Below, one piece after another: positions 51,972 through 60,077 of a stretch of 64,000 bases of DNA. The first letter of the stretch is position 1, and the number at the start of each line of letters is the position of its first letter. The stretch spans positions 1-64,000 of the forward strand of contig NZ_SMZK01000006.1 in NCBI RefSeq assembly GCF_005938085.1. Reading direction: 5' to 3'. The translations under genes and the position numbers were made by a program. Under the pieces are notes generated by a model. That model was given only the letters and a program-made list of their open reading frames with translations. It searched no databases and was not told the DNA's origin. Source of the stretch: Haloterrigena sp. H1. GTDB lineage: Archaea; Halobacteriota; Halobacteria; Halobacteriales; Natrialbaceae.

Positions 51972-53442
51972 ACTACTTCGGCGGTTGAATCGGCACCGCA
52001 ATCTTCGCTGGACGCCTTTGAGTTTGCATGGCCCAAATCAACTGCCGGATACGGAATCCAAAGTTGGCGATTCGGCGATTTCTTGACCCAGTTCGGGCCG
52101 CGTTCACGACGCGGCCCGACGGCTCGTCGTGGGCGCGTGCCGCCAATACGTGGCGGATGGCACTTGCCTACGTTGAGGGGTTAGTGCGCCCCGGCAGCCA
52201 CAAAACCTTGCGTGGCATTGGGAAACGAATGGATGTTCATGAAGACCGCATCCGGCGATTCATTACTCAGAGCCCTTGGAACCATGATGCCCTCCAGGAT
52301 CATCTCAATGACAATATTCCAGATAGCATCGCCTCGGGGGAGGCGATGCTGATCTTCGACGATGTCGATTTTCGCAAGAAAGGAAATCATAGCGTCGGTG
52401 TTACACGCCAGTACGCTGGATCTGTCGGGAAAGTCGATAACTGTCAAGTCGCGGTCGATCTGGTGTCGGCTGTTCCGGGCGCCGCCCGGAACGCCGACCA
52501 ACTCACATGGCCGCTGGGCATGGACCTGTATCTCCCGCGTCCATGGATTGAAGAGGATAGCTACGCGGAGCTTCGGGATGAAGTTGGACTCCCGGAAGAT
52601 ACTGAGTTCCGGACGAAACCCGAGATCGCACTAGAGCTGATCGAGCGCACTCGATCAGCGAAGGTTCCTCACGCGTGCGTGGGAGCCGATGCTGGGTACG
52701 GAGATGACCGTGAGCTGCGTTCTCAGCTCCGTGCGTGGGACGAACCGTACGTTCTCGGTGTAACCCCATCGGAACTCCGAGTCATTCCAGCAGAGACACC
52801 GATACGGCCGCCGGGTCCGACAGACGGACCCGGCCGGCCGCGGACTCATCCTACCTATCCCGAGGATGTGGAGGCTGTCTCACCGCGTGAGATAGCCGAT
52901 GAGATCGAGGACTGGAAAGAGGTAACATGGTCGGAAGGGACGAAGGGACCGCTGTCGGGACAGTTCCACAGACAGCGAGTACGGGTAGTGTCGAACACCC
53001 AGCGCCGCTGGGTGTCCGACGAAGAGGCGTGGTTATTGATTGAGGACCGAGATGGGAAGACGAAGGCGTGGCTGTGCTGGGGTCTTGATGAGTGGGGTCT
53101 GGAAGAGTTAGTCGAGTATGCGCACGTACGATGGCCGATTGAGCAATTTCACAAGGATGCAAAGCAGGTACTGGGGATGGATCAGTTCGAGGGACGAACG
53201 TGGACAGGGTGGAACCATCACGTATCAGTGGTGTTGATGACGTACTCGTTTTTGATGACCGAGCGAGCCGCGCAGGGCGCGGCCGCTCGGTTGCCCCCGT
53301 TTTCGCAGGTTGCTCGGATCGCAATTCACGAGATGGCGGTACGAACAGTCGAAGAACAAGGAGTTGATCGACAGACCGCTGAACGAGTAGCAGAGGCAAT
53401 GCTCAGGGGGTTTACTGACTGGTGATCAACCGCCGAAGTAGT
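51972..53442 (+). mobile_element. IS701-type insertion sequence, nested
   Basis: Ends ACTACTTCGGCGGTTGA (51972-51988) and its complement (53426-53442) bound the element, with AGTAGT on both flanks (51966-51971, 53443-53448). It contains one transposase gene. The exact duplication length is uncertain because AGTAGT also partly continues the end repeat. It is nested within the unit at 51901-54475, and so inserted later. Confidence 0.8.
52028..53425 (+). CDS. IS701-family transposase
   Basis: This 465-residue DDE transposase has the IS701 hallmark MLIFDDVDFRKKGNHSVGVT with the first Asp. The second Asp is in HACVGADAGYGDDRELRS and the catalytic Glu in RWPIEQFHKDAKQVLGMDQF. The N-terminal part RNPKLAIRRFLDPVRAAFTT is family-like. 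The frame is intact, so the element may still be active. It sits inside its own inverted repeats. Confidence 0.9.
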   Translation: MAQINCRIRNPKLAIRRFLDPVRAAFTTRPDGSSWARAANTWRMALAYVEGLVRPGSHKTLRGIGKRMDVHEDRIRRFITQSPWNHDALQDHLNDNIPDSIASGEAMLIFDDVDFRKKGNHSVGVTRQYAGSVGKVDNCQVAVDLVSAVPGAARNADQLTWPLGMDLYLPRPWIEEDSYAELRDEVGLPEDTEFRTKPEIALELIERTRSAKVPHACVGADAGYGDDRELRSQLRAWDEPYVLGVTPSELRVIPAETPIRPPGPTDGPGRPRTHPTYPEDVEAVSPREIADEIEDWKEVTWSEGTKGPLSGQFHRQRVRVVSNTQRRWVSDEEAWLLIEDRDGKTKAWLCWGLDEWGLEELVEYAHVRWPIEQFHKDAKQVLGMDQFEGRTWTGWNHHVSVVLMTYSFLMTERAAQGAAARLPPFSQVARIAIHEMAVRTVEEQGVDRQTAERVAEAMLRGFTDW

Positions 53443-53466
53443 AGTAGTTACCGAAGCAGCGGTGAA

Positions 53467-53694
53467 TTAGCTGGTTCGTCTCTCGTAGCTTCTTTGGAGT
53501 TTTGGATACGTCAAAAACCAGAGGACAATCAATAGCATACAGTTGAATAGCCAGATAGGGTCAGTGAATTCCTCACGAAGAAACACAGAGGGCGTACGTC
53601 CGAGCAAAACTGCCCCAAGAGCTCCGACAGCTACGAGGCCTGTTACATATATAATGATGAAAATGAGCGAGTCGCGTCTAAATGACGGCTCCAT
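53467..53694 (-). CDS. Two-TM small membrane protein (transposon cargo)
   Basis: The protein has 75 residues from ATG 53694 (MEPSFRRDSLIFIIIYVTGL); the upstream start at 53745 is less likely. Two TM helices (LIFIIIYVTGLVAVGALGAV and IWLFNCMLLIVLWFLT) are separated by a polar loop. It lies beside the lipoprotein gene within the 51901-54475 unit, with which it may form a small operon on the minus strand. Confidence 0.5.
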   Translation of the reverse strand: MEPSFRRDSLIFIIIYVTGLVAVGALGAVLLGRTPSVFLREEFTDPIWLFNCMLLIVLWFLTYPKLQRSYERRTS

Positions 53695-53789
53695 ATCGTC
53701 TAATTGACTTCGGTCAAAATAAATCCAATCGATACCTTCGCACACCTACTTATCAGTCGGTTCTTCTGTGACTCTCTATAGGTTCTCAC

Positions 53790-54263
53790 TTAATACCACC
53801 AAGAATTTTCGCTACACACATTCTGGTCGAATAAAATCGATGGGTGATGATTATACTCTTCTTCTTTAATATTAATATAGAGGATCTCTGATGACTCACC
53901 GCTTTCATCACAATCCGGATAAAATCTGTATTCTTCGCGTATTGCAGGCAGATCTATCAGACTAACACGAACAATATACGGTTGGCTCTTAACCACATTC
54001 TGCTTTTTTAGGGTATATGTAGGACGATCTTCTGGGCGTGCCTGGAGTTCAAACTCCCGATCAAACGCGATTGCTTCGCTTCGTTCATTCTGATTCTCTC
54101 TATAAAACTCAACCTTCACCCAGTGTTTTTTATCATCAAAATTATTAATTCTTAATGTAAGCCTTGGGTAATTAGGGAGATGAGTTAAGCACCCTCCAAA
54201 GAGAGTTGAAAGCAAACTACCTCCCGCAGCCATGAACTTACGCCGAGATGAAGTCATCTTCAT
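53790..54263 (-). CDS. Tat-type lipoprotein, transposon cargo
   Basis: This 157-residue protein begins MKMTSSRRKFMAAGGSLLST, with RR in the Tat motif and lipobox FGGC, the Cys at about residue 25. Beta-rich segments (LTLRINNFDDKKHWVKVEFY; YTLKKQNVVKSQPYIVRVSL) and several Cys (YPDCDES; NVCSENSWWY) follow. The N-terminal layout repeats those at 7731, 50110 and 54662. It is encoded inside a transposon-like unit, as is the one at 7731. Confidence 0.7.
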   Translation of the reverse strand: MKMTSSRRKFMAAGGSLLSTLFGGCLTHLPNYPRLTLRINNFDDKKHWVKVEFYRENQNERSEAIAFDREFELQARPEDRPTYTLKKQNVVKSQPYIVRVSLIDLPAIREEYRFYPDCDESGESSEILYINIKEEEYNHHPSILFDQNVCSENSWWY

Positions 54264-54661
54264 ATGGTGATTATCAAAACAAACGTAAATTATTTTGCTG
54301 TTGTGGGAGGCTTAGGTTTTGGCATCTTTCTGGCGATAGCGATTAGGCCTCTGTTCTCTGAGTCTTTTATATTGAATCGAGAAATGTAATGTTCAGTTCG
54401 CATCCCTACTCATCAGCCAATTAACCATCGGAGTGGGTGTAATCAACACCGTGGGAAGAGTTCTATGACACCCTCTCAGTAAGTATAGATGCGAACTTAC
54501 TGTCCGAGATCTACCAGTTACAGATGACGTTTTTCAATCCATGCTGAATGCAAGGCACGGATGCAGCACGAGTCAGAACTCAATCAATAAGAGCAATGAT
54601 CATACAATATGGGGTACAAAATTGCTACAAAATACTTATTGATTGAATTTGATATTCTTGT
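54264..54661. other. Intergenic region holding the transposon right end
   Basis: The segment up to 54475 belongs to the 51901-54475 element, whose last 70 bases resemble the orphan IS end at 10173-10243. After 54482 an AT-rich stretch (ATATGGGGTACAAAATTGC ... TGATATTCTTG) serves as the likely promoter of the lipoprotein gene at 54662. No gene is visible. Confidence 0.5.
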
Positions 54662-55069
54662 ATGAAACGTCGTACCTTTGTTTTGGGCACGATTCCTCTC
54701 TGCTCGGGGCTTGCTGGATGTACGGAACTGCTCTCTAATTCACCAATGCTTTCCGTGACCGTCTTTAACCAGTCCGAGAGCTCCTACACAATCGAAATGG
54801 CTTTTTCACGAACAGACGGAGACCTCTCCAGAGGCGAAGCCCGGGTGTTCTCAGGATCAATCGATGTTGGGCCAGACGAGCAAACTGTCCGTAAAGACGT
54901 TGCTGAACGACAACAGTATATTATAGAGTACAGCCTCTTCAGAGATGATAGTGGCTTTCTAACAGAACAAGACAACTTCCACTACTATCCGGGTGACGAG
55001 AGTGAGAGTGGTGGCCTGACATTTGATATTACTCCGTCAGGAACCCTGACGCGAAGGTGGGCCGTTTGA
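54662..55069 (+). CDS. Tat-type lipoprotein
   Basis: This 135-residue lipoprotein begins MKRRTFVLGTIPLCSGLAGC, with RR and LAGC, the lipidated Cys being residue 20. The mature part is beta-rich (MLSVTVFNQSESSYTIEMAF; RQQYIIEYSLFRDDSGFLTE). Similar in size and layout to the other three. A repeat block follows at 55135. Confidence 0.7.
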   Translation: MKRRTFVLGTIPLCSGLAGCTELLSNSPMLSVTVFNQSESSYTIEMAFSRTDGDLSRGEARVFSGSIDVGPDEQTVRKDVAERQQYIIEYSLFRDDSGFLTEQDNFHYYPGDESESGGLTFDITPSGTLTRRWAV

Positions 55070-55134
55070 ACGTCCACTGATCGTCTACTTCAGCGCGAGT
55101 TGCTTGAAACAAACGATGTCGGTTTACTACATCC

Positions 55135-55213
55135 ATGCTCTGCACTTACTGCGAGTGCTGTGTCCGAGAAGTGCGACAGACCCGGACGGACGATCTCGAG
55201 TTAGCAATAAATA
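55135..55213 (+). repeat. Copy 2 of the three-copy block
   Basis: The sequence GCACTTACTGCGAGTGCTGT, then GTCCGAGAAGTGCGACAGAC, matches copies at 51823-51900 and 55544-55605 with several substitutions. It is next to the lipoprotein gene at 54662. Repeats of this kind next to small lipoprotein genes may be recombination points. Confidence 0.45.
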
Positions 55214-55239
55214 TAGAGAAGGTACGTATCGAATGGTGA

Positions 55240-55494
55240 TCACTCATATGGAGAGTTTTCAGGAGAGAAGAAACTCCTGAGAAGCTTTATACCCGCGACG
55301 AGCGCGATTACACCGCCAATCACACCAGCGACACTAAATACGAGACTCTGCCAGTAGAGAAGACTCGTCACCGTTAGAATGTATCCAGTGTGAGCCAGTG
55401 TAACAATTCCGACCCCGAGCAAGAGTGCAATGGCTAATAGCCAGCGACGAATTTGGCGAAGAGTGTCTCTGTATTGGAGGGCATAAACTGGCAT
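55240..55494 (-). CDS. Two-TM membrane protein
   Basis: This 84-residue protein begins MPVYALQYRDTLRQIRRWLL. Its hydrophobic segments are LLAIALLLGVGIVTLAHTGY and LVFSVAGVIGGVIALVAGIK, and the tail is short and charged (SFFSPENSPYE). It may be an accessory membrane protein convergent with the lipoprotein gene. Unknown. Confidence 0.5.
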   Translation of the reverse strand: MPVYALQYRDTLRQIRRWLLAIALLLGVGIVTLAHTGYILTVTSLLYWQSLVFSVAGVIGGVIALVAGIKLLRSFFSPENSPYE

Positions 55495-55543
55495 TTTAGA
55501 TTCGTCCGTATGGTTCTCCTGATTCCGTTCTTCATCGTTAGAT

Positions 55544-55605
55544 GCGCATCTGTAGTTACCGCGAGCGCGGTGTCCGAGAGCTCAGGTAGTCTCGAACAGA
55601 ATAGG
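55544..55605 (+). repeat. Copy 3 of the three-copy block
   Basis: The sequence GCGCATCTGTAGTTACCGCG, then AGCGCGGTGTCCGAGAGCTC, is close to copy 1. The three copies lie within 3.8 kb, spread around lipoprotein and small membrane genes. The region 55495-55827 has no supported gene other than this block and a promoter-like segment near 55780. Confidence 0.45.
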
Positions 55606-55827
55606 CCTGACCTCTCCCTCGAGCACTACAAACTCGATTGCTGTCGGCTTTTGTCCGACAGGCAGGCATCACAAACAGCACGAGAACCGTGACGACATGA
55701 AGTCTGGCTCAGCCAAGAAGAAGTAGAGAGGTTACTCGAGGCTGCCAACGGAACCCAATAGCTGATCGCATTCGGTTTTTCTGCGCCAGTAGGAGCGGGC
55801 GCACACTCGTGTGCCTTGAGGCCACGA

Positions 55828-56388
55828 ATGAGTACAGACCAACCACTCCAGAGCGACCCGCATCGAGATCGACCAACAGACGAGTACACAAGCAACCGCG
55901 ATCGCAGCTATCCAGGAGACGTTGCCCGGCTGAACGGACACGAACTCGTCGCGATCGACGAGTGGCTGCCGGGCGCAGAGCCAACACCGTACGAACTCAA
56001 TCTCACTGACGGCTACGAGTATCGCACACGCTACTGGCGCTGCAGAAAGTGCAGTCAAGAACGCAACCATCGCGACGAGTTCACCACCCCCTGCGACAAC
56101 CCCCAACCACCGACTGTCCTTGAGGCAGGTGGCTACTCGATCGACGACCCACGAACGCGCCGTGCACTGAACGAAAGACTGGACGTCCGCTTTGCGACAG
56201 TGGGCCCGATCTACGAGGTCGAGAGTGAGAGTGGGAACAGCTACAAGGTCGATATCGAGGCAGCGACGTGTACCTGTCCTGATTTCGAGCAGCGCCAGCC
56301 AGACGACGGCTGCAAGCATCTTCGCCGTGTCGACCTCGAGATCCGGACGGGACTTGTTCCTGCGCCAGATGGGACGTTCAGCCGCTGA
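55828..56388 (+). CDS. SWIM zinc-finger protein
   Basis: This 186-residue protein starts at ATG 55828 (MSTDQPLQSDPHRDRPTDEY). A first zinc region CRKCSQERNHRDEFTTPC is near residue 72. The C-terminal SWIM motif is CTCPDFEQRQ ... CKHLRRVDLE (C-x-C-x13-C-x-H). SWIM fingers bind nucleic acid or proteins in recombination and accessory complexes. Its leader (CGCCAGTAGGAGCGGGCGC) is repeated at 51196 beside a degenerate copy. Confidence 0.75.
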   Translation: MSTDQPLQSDPHRDRPTDEYTSNRDRSYPGDVARLNGHELVAIDEWLPGAEPTPYELNLTDGYEYRTRYWRCRKCSQERNHRDEFTTPCDNPQPPTVLEAGGYSIDDPRTRRALNERLDVRFATVGPIYEVESESGNSYKVDIEAATCTCPDFEQRQPDDGCKHLRRVDLEIRTGLVPAPDGTFSR

Positions 56389-56425
56389 CTGTCGAGTGAT
56401 CTCGTCACGCGAGACGGTTTGTAAC

Positions 56426-56438
56426 CCCCGAAAGGGGT
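56426..56438 (+). terminator. GC hairpin between the SWIM gene and the next operon
   Basis: CCCCC-GAAA-GGGG can form a tight stem just after the SWIM gene and before the 56546 gene, preceded by TTTGTAA. Similar stems occur near 20636 and 32535. It could be a terminator or a leader element. Confidence 0.35.
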
Positions 56439-56545
56439 GCAGGGGCTCGAAGGGAGCCACCGCAGCAACCCATGAGACAAAGAGAGACAGCAACCGCGTC
56501 GATAGACACTGAAACGACTCAGCTCTTGAACCGAGGGATCGCTAG

Positions 56546-56710
56546 ATGACTGATCGCGACGAGTGCCGGATGCCGACGTGTTCGGAACCTGCTCGCGATT
56601 GTGCAGGATATGCTGGTCGGTTCTGTTCGGACAGCTGTGAGGTCCGCTACGAGCACCTACAAGCGGACGCTCGAGATGCTGCAGTGGATGAAGCCGAGGA
56701 TCGGTACTAA
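56546..56710 (+). CDS. Small Cys-rich (zinc) protein
   Basis: The 54-residue protein is too short for standard calling. It begins MTDRDECRMPTCSEPARDCA and contains the pair FCSDSCEVRYEH. The four to six Cys suggest a zinc fold of treble-clef type. Its TAA overlaps the next ATG by one base (56710), so the two are coupled. Unknown function. Confidence 0.5.
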   Translation: MTDRDECRMPTCSEPARDCAGYAGRFCSDSCEVRYEHLQADARDAAVDEAEDRY

Positions 56711-56922
56711 TGCTCGAGCAGATCGATCACCGTGGCAAGCGGTTTATGATCGGTGACGAAGACGGTGTCGACGACGTCGCTCGTGGCCGTTGTCGGCGAG
56801 CAGAAATGCTCGAACGACAGGCTCAACAAGAGATCCGTGAACTTGAGCGTGCGAAGGCAGTTGCTGGACCTGACAGTACAGATTCTGATATTGGTGTGCT
56901 CGACCAGCGGCACGGAACGTAG
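56710..56922 (+). CDS. Small helical protein coupled to the zinc protein
   Basis: This 70-residue protein begins MLEQIDHRGKRFMIGDEDGV. The central helix (RRAEMLERQAQQEIRELERA) is charged; the end is polar (DSTDSDIGVLDQRHGT). It starts at the stop of the upstream gene. Such short operons occur on haloarchaeal plasmids. Unrecognised. Confidence 0.5.
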   Translation: MLEQIDHRGKRFMIGDEDGVDDVARGRCRRAEMLERQAQQEIRELERAKAVAGPDSTDSDIGVLDQRHGT

Positions 56923-57260
56923 GGGGACGGAAGACACACCGTATTTCCTGAGAAAACAGGGATGAAACTCCCCCTTCACAGATAGTTGATGCCCCACGCA
57001 CACAGATTTTACTCTGCACACGGTGTGTCTCGAGTATCGAAAAGCGATACGTCCGGTGGATCGAGGACAAAGATCAGCACCGGACGGGACTGAGGGTGGG
57101 CGATGATTGAATCCGGGCAGTGTCGCGTGCAGCGGATCACGCGACAGGTGATCTATCCGATGGCCTCATTATCAATCTCTTCCCGACTCCCAGTTACGCG
57201 GACGTGACCGCGCGTGACACGAATTATCTGCCAGTCGAAAACACACTGAGAGTTCCGTTC
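56923..57260. other. Intergenic region, no gene seen
   Basis: About 340 bases between two convergent units (a plus-strand small operon and the minus-strand nuclease gene). There are no strong repeats. An imperfect inverted pair (CGCGTGCAGCGGATCACGCG) lies near 57124-57143. It could act as a bidirectional terminator; no proof. Confidence 0.4.
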
Positions 57261-58592
57261 TCAAATCGAGTACTCTTCTGCCAGTTCAACTAGGTCGTAG
57301 ACGTGAATCCCAGTTTTGAACCAGAGCACCCGCTCGCTCGTATCACCGAAGTTATCATTCGAGCAATCTAACTGTTCGGAGACTGCGACAAGGAGATTCT
57401 CAGCATCTGCCTGGCGTATTTTCTTCAGCTTCGACTCGAGATACTCGGGTGTCCAGAATCCGATGATCTCGAGAATCGCTCGCCGACCGTCCGGATGCTC
57501 GAGCGCGAAATCGGGGATCATCACCTCATCACCGAGGTCAAACACATCGTTTTCCCGTAGTAACTCCCAGTCCGTGGTCGCTCGCTCCCATTTCTGGGCG
57601 AGTGTCTGCTCGAGATCGCTATCGAACTGTCTGCCAGTACTGTAGTGTGAATCGAGTCCGTCAGTGTCGTCCAGTCTGAGTTGCCGTGTCTCACCCGATG
57701 TCTCGTCGACAAGTACTGTGGCAGTCATCTCCCAACGGTCACAGAGAGGCAATGCTGGCAGAAAGTTCGCCAGCCGAATACCGTATTTTTGCGATTGGGA
57801 GAACAACGACGCTGGCCCGTCAAGTATGGCCTCGTAGCCATCGGCACGGTCGGTTCGTTCGACACGCTTGCCATCAGAATCGATCGGATAGATCCGATGC
57901 ATCAGTCCGAAGAGTTTGACGTAGCTGAATACCGTCCCGAAATGATCCCAGACACGGATTCGCATCTCGGTCGCATCGTAGAGGACCGCCTGAGCGAGCG
58001 CAAGATTGTAGCGAGTGACCAGCCAGTCGACCGTCAGATCAGTGTGTTCGTACTCGCCGTCACTACTGCCAGTCAGTGTCGTCGTTGTGGTCGATTGCTC
58101 GCCAGCACCGGCGTACTGGTCAGCGGTCCGTGTACCAATCTGGACAAGTCGTTTGTTCTCCTCGAGGTCAGCATACATCCCGCGGTAGCACGCTTCGAGT
58201 GAGATACCCAACTCATCAGCAACTGCACTATACACCTCGATCTTCTGTGTGTCGTCACCGAGCGTAGGCTGGCGAACAACCGGATACCGCTCGTTGGCTT
58301 TCTCGAACAGGCGCTGGCGGATTTCATGAGGCTCAACCGGAGACGTGACTTCGAACTCACACTCGTCGAGAAGCAGTTTCGCCAGTCCCTGGACGATCTT
58401 GTAGTCGGTATCTGCTACAGTGAGTTCGTCGATCGCGTCTTCGAGATCGCCTTTCGGCTCACCGAGATGGGCATCGAACAACGCAATGAGTTCGCGTGCC
58501 GTCTCTCGATAGTTCTCGTCCGTTGGATCGATAAACAGCGGCTTGATCGCATCGCCGGTGGTACGAGAACGAGCCAGATCAGCCGTCAGCAT
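57261..58592 (-). CDS. Bax1-type nuclease (DUF790)
   Basis: This 443-residue protein begins MLTADLARSRTTGDAIKPLF. A helical N-terminal half (DAIDELTVADTDYKIVQGLA ... VRQPTLGDDTQKIEVYSAVA) is followed by a mixed domain (VDWLVTRYNLALAQAVLY; FSYVKLFGLMHRIYP). The last 110 residues hold a nuclease-like core with EVMIPDFALEHPDGRRAILE followed by GFW, with D and E as potential metal ligands, and further on ENLLVAVSEQLDCS. Archaeal Bax1 binds XPB and cuts DNA at bubbles. The XPB gene overlaps it by 14 bases on the same strand, which strongly supports the assignment. Confidence 0.8.
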   Translation of the reverse strand: MLTADLARSRTTGDAIKPLFIDPTDENYRETARELIALFDAHLGEPKGDLEDAIDELTVADTDYKIVQGLAKLLLDECEFEVTSPVEPHEIRQRLFEKANERYPVVRQPTLGDDTQKIEVYSAVADELGISLEACYRGMYADLEENKRLVQIGTRTADQYAGAGEQSTTTTTLTGSSDGEYEHTDLTVDWLVTRYNLALAQAVLYDATEMRIRVWDHFGTVFSYVKLFGLMHRIYPIDSDGKRVERTDRADGYEAILDGPASLFSQSQKYGIRLANFLPALPLCDRWEMTATVLVDETSGETRQLRLDDTDGLDSHYSTGRQFDSDLEQTLAQKWERATTDWELLRENDVFDLGDEVMIPDFALEHPDGRRAILEIIGFWTPEYLESKLKKIRQADAENLLVAVSEQLDCSNDNFGDTSERVLWFKTGIHVYDLVELAEEYSI

Positions 58593-59997
58593 TCGTCGTC
58601 ACCCCCTGTCGGCGCTGTTGGGACACGTACGTTTCCATCGTGTCTGCCGTGATGATCTCGTAGAGTCGGGCCGGCTGGCGGTCATCTGTCGGCCGGAGGA
58701 TGCGTCCAAGCCGCTGGGCATACTGCCGCTTCGAAGCACTTCCCGACAGGATAATCCCCACGTTCGCAGCGGGAACGTCAATCCCCTCGTCGAGCACCTG
58801 AGACGTTGCCAGCATCGAGTACTCGCCAGTCCGGAATCGCTCGAGAATCTCGGTGCGCTCGTCCGTCTTCGTTTGATGGGTAATGCAGGGGACGATGAAC
58901 TCCTGAGAGATTTCGTAGGCAAAGTCATTGTTCGCAGTGAATATTATTGCGCGATCGTCGTGGTGACGTTTGAGCAGGTTATCGAGCGTCTCGAGTTTTT
59001 TCTCTGCCGTTCGGGCGATGCGTTCGGCGCGCTGCTTGGCGATGAGTGCCCGCCGTCCCTTCGGATCGTAGGACGTCCGTTTGAGGAACTCCTGATAACC
59101 CTCCTCTTTCCAGAGATCAAACTCGTGGCTATCGACGTAGTCGCGATAGATCTGGTACTCCTCGTCGTATGTCTCCCGTTCCTCTGGCGTGAGCTCGACA
59201 GACATGTGGATGGTTTCGTACTCGCTGAGGTACTCGCCAGCAAGTTCGTCGACAGCCTCTTCATAAACAACCGGACCGATGAGATCCTCGAGGAGCTCAT
59301 GCTTTCCGTCAGGCCGTTCGTAGGTAGCAGTCAGTCCCAACCGATACGGTGCAATCGTCATCTCGGGAATCTGCTGGTATGTCGGCGCTGGCAGGTGATG
59401 TTCTTCGTCGACGACGAGTAAGCCGAACTGGTCGCCGTATTCGTTGATGTAGCGGTAGGCGCTATCGTAGGTGGTGACGGTAATCGCGGTGACTTCGTGG
59501 CTGCCGCCGCCGAGAACGCCGATCGGCTCTGTGAGTTGATCGCCAAAGGCGTTGGTGAGTGTGGCGTGCCACTGATTCATCAGGTCAATCGTCGGTGTCA
59601 CGACAAGCGCACTCACGCCGGCGTCAGCGATTGCCTGCAGTCCAAGAAAGGTCTTCCCGCTGCCAGTCGGGAGAACAACACTCCCTCGACGGCTGTGGTC
59701 GATCCAGGCGTCGAGGGCGGCCTGCTGATAGTCACGCGGTTCGATGTGGAGCGCCGGTGTCAGATCGAGTTCTGGATAACTTCGGGCAGCATCGTGGAGA
59801 GACATAGAACGTGGTAACGCATCTTCGAGTGTTGTCTGTCCGTTGCTGTCGGACCAGCCACCAGCCCACTCAAGAAGTTCCCGATACCGATAGGCCTGCA
59901 CGCGGTACTCATCAATGCGATCGTCCCACTCCGCAAAGGGGACCTCGGCAGGCGCATCTTGGAGCACGAGTGTCCCGTCGTCGAAATCGATCCGCAT
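58579..59997 (-). CDS. XPB-type DNA helicase
   Basis: This 472-residue SF2 helicase has Walker A TGSGKT at 111-116, the DEEHH motif at 197-201 (XPB-type motif II), LGLTATYERPDGK as motif III, and motif VI QYAQRLGRILRPTDD. The N terminus has a short damage-recognition-like domain (residues 1-75). It should unwind DNA together with Bax1, encoded just downstream. Together they can open and cut damaged or stalled DNA. Position between orc and Bax1 suggests a plasmid maintenance role. Confidence 0.85.
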   Translation of the reverse strand: MRIDFDDGTLVLQDAPAEVPFAEWDDRIDEYRVQAYRYRELLEWAGGWSDSNGQTTLEDALPRSMSLHDAARSYPELDLTPALHIEPRDYQQAALDAWIDHSRRGSVVLPTGSGKTFLGLQAIADAGVSALVVTPTIDLMNQWHATLTNAFGDQLTEPIGVLGGGSHEVTAITVTTYDSAYRYINEYGDQFGLLVVDEEHHLPAPTYQQIPEMTIAPYRLGLTATYERPDGKHELLEDLIGPVVYEEAVDELAGEYLSEYETIHMSVELTPEERETYDEEYQIYRDYVDSHEFDLWKEEGYQEFLKRTSYDPKGRRALIAKQRAERIARTAEKKLETLDNLLKRHHDDRAIIFTANNDFAYEISQEFIVPCITHQTKTDERTEILERFRTGEYSMLATSQVLDEGIDVPAANVGIILSGSASKRQYAQRLGRILRPTDDRQPARLYEIITADTMETYVSQQRRQGVTTNADG

Positions 59998-60077
59998 TCG
60001 GTGTGTAGTTCGAAGGGGCCAATCGGGTTGAGTCTATGGATTCCAGGTACCACCTCAAACGCGATGGCTAGGTGCGG

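Larger units (their letters stand above)
51901..54475. mobile_element. Non-autonomous transposon with ISH-type ends, 7-bp target duplication, carrying two genes and a nested IS701
   Basis: The outer ends TAGGGTGTCATAGAAC (51901-51916) and its near-complement (54460-54475) differ only in the outermost base, and TCAGTAA is directly repeated at 51894-51900 and 54476-54482. Inside lie a nested IS701-type element (51972-53442), a small membrane protein (53467) and a Tat lipoprotein (53790). Without the nested IS the unit is about 1098 bp, close to the IS at 34819, whose ends share TGTCATAGAA and whose duplication is also 7 bp. No transposase of that kind is present here. Confidence 0.75.

Noticed and set aside
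52028..53425. The IS701 transposase as the mover of the whole 51901-54475 unit
   Set aside because: Its own inverted repeats lie inside the unit, and the outer ends and duplication match a different IS type.
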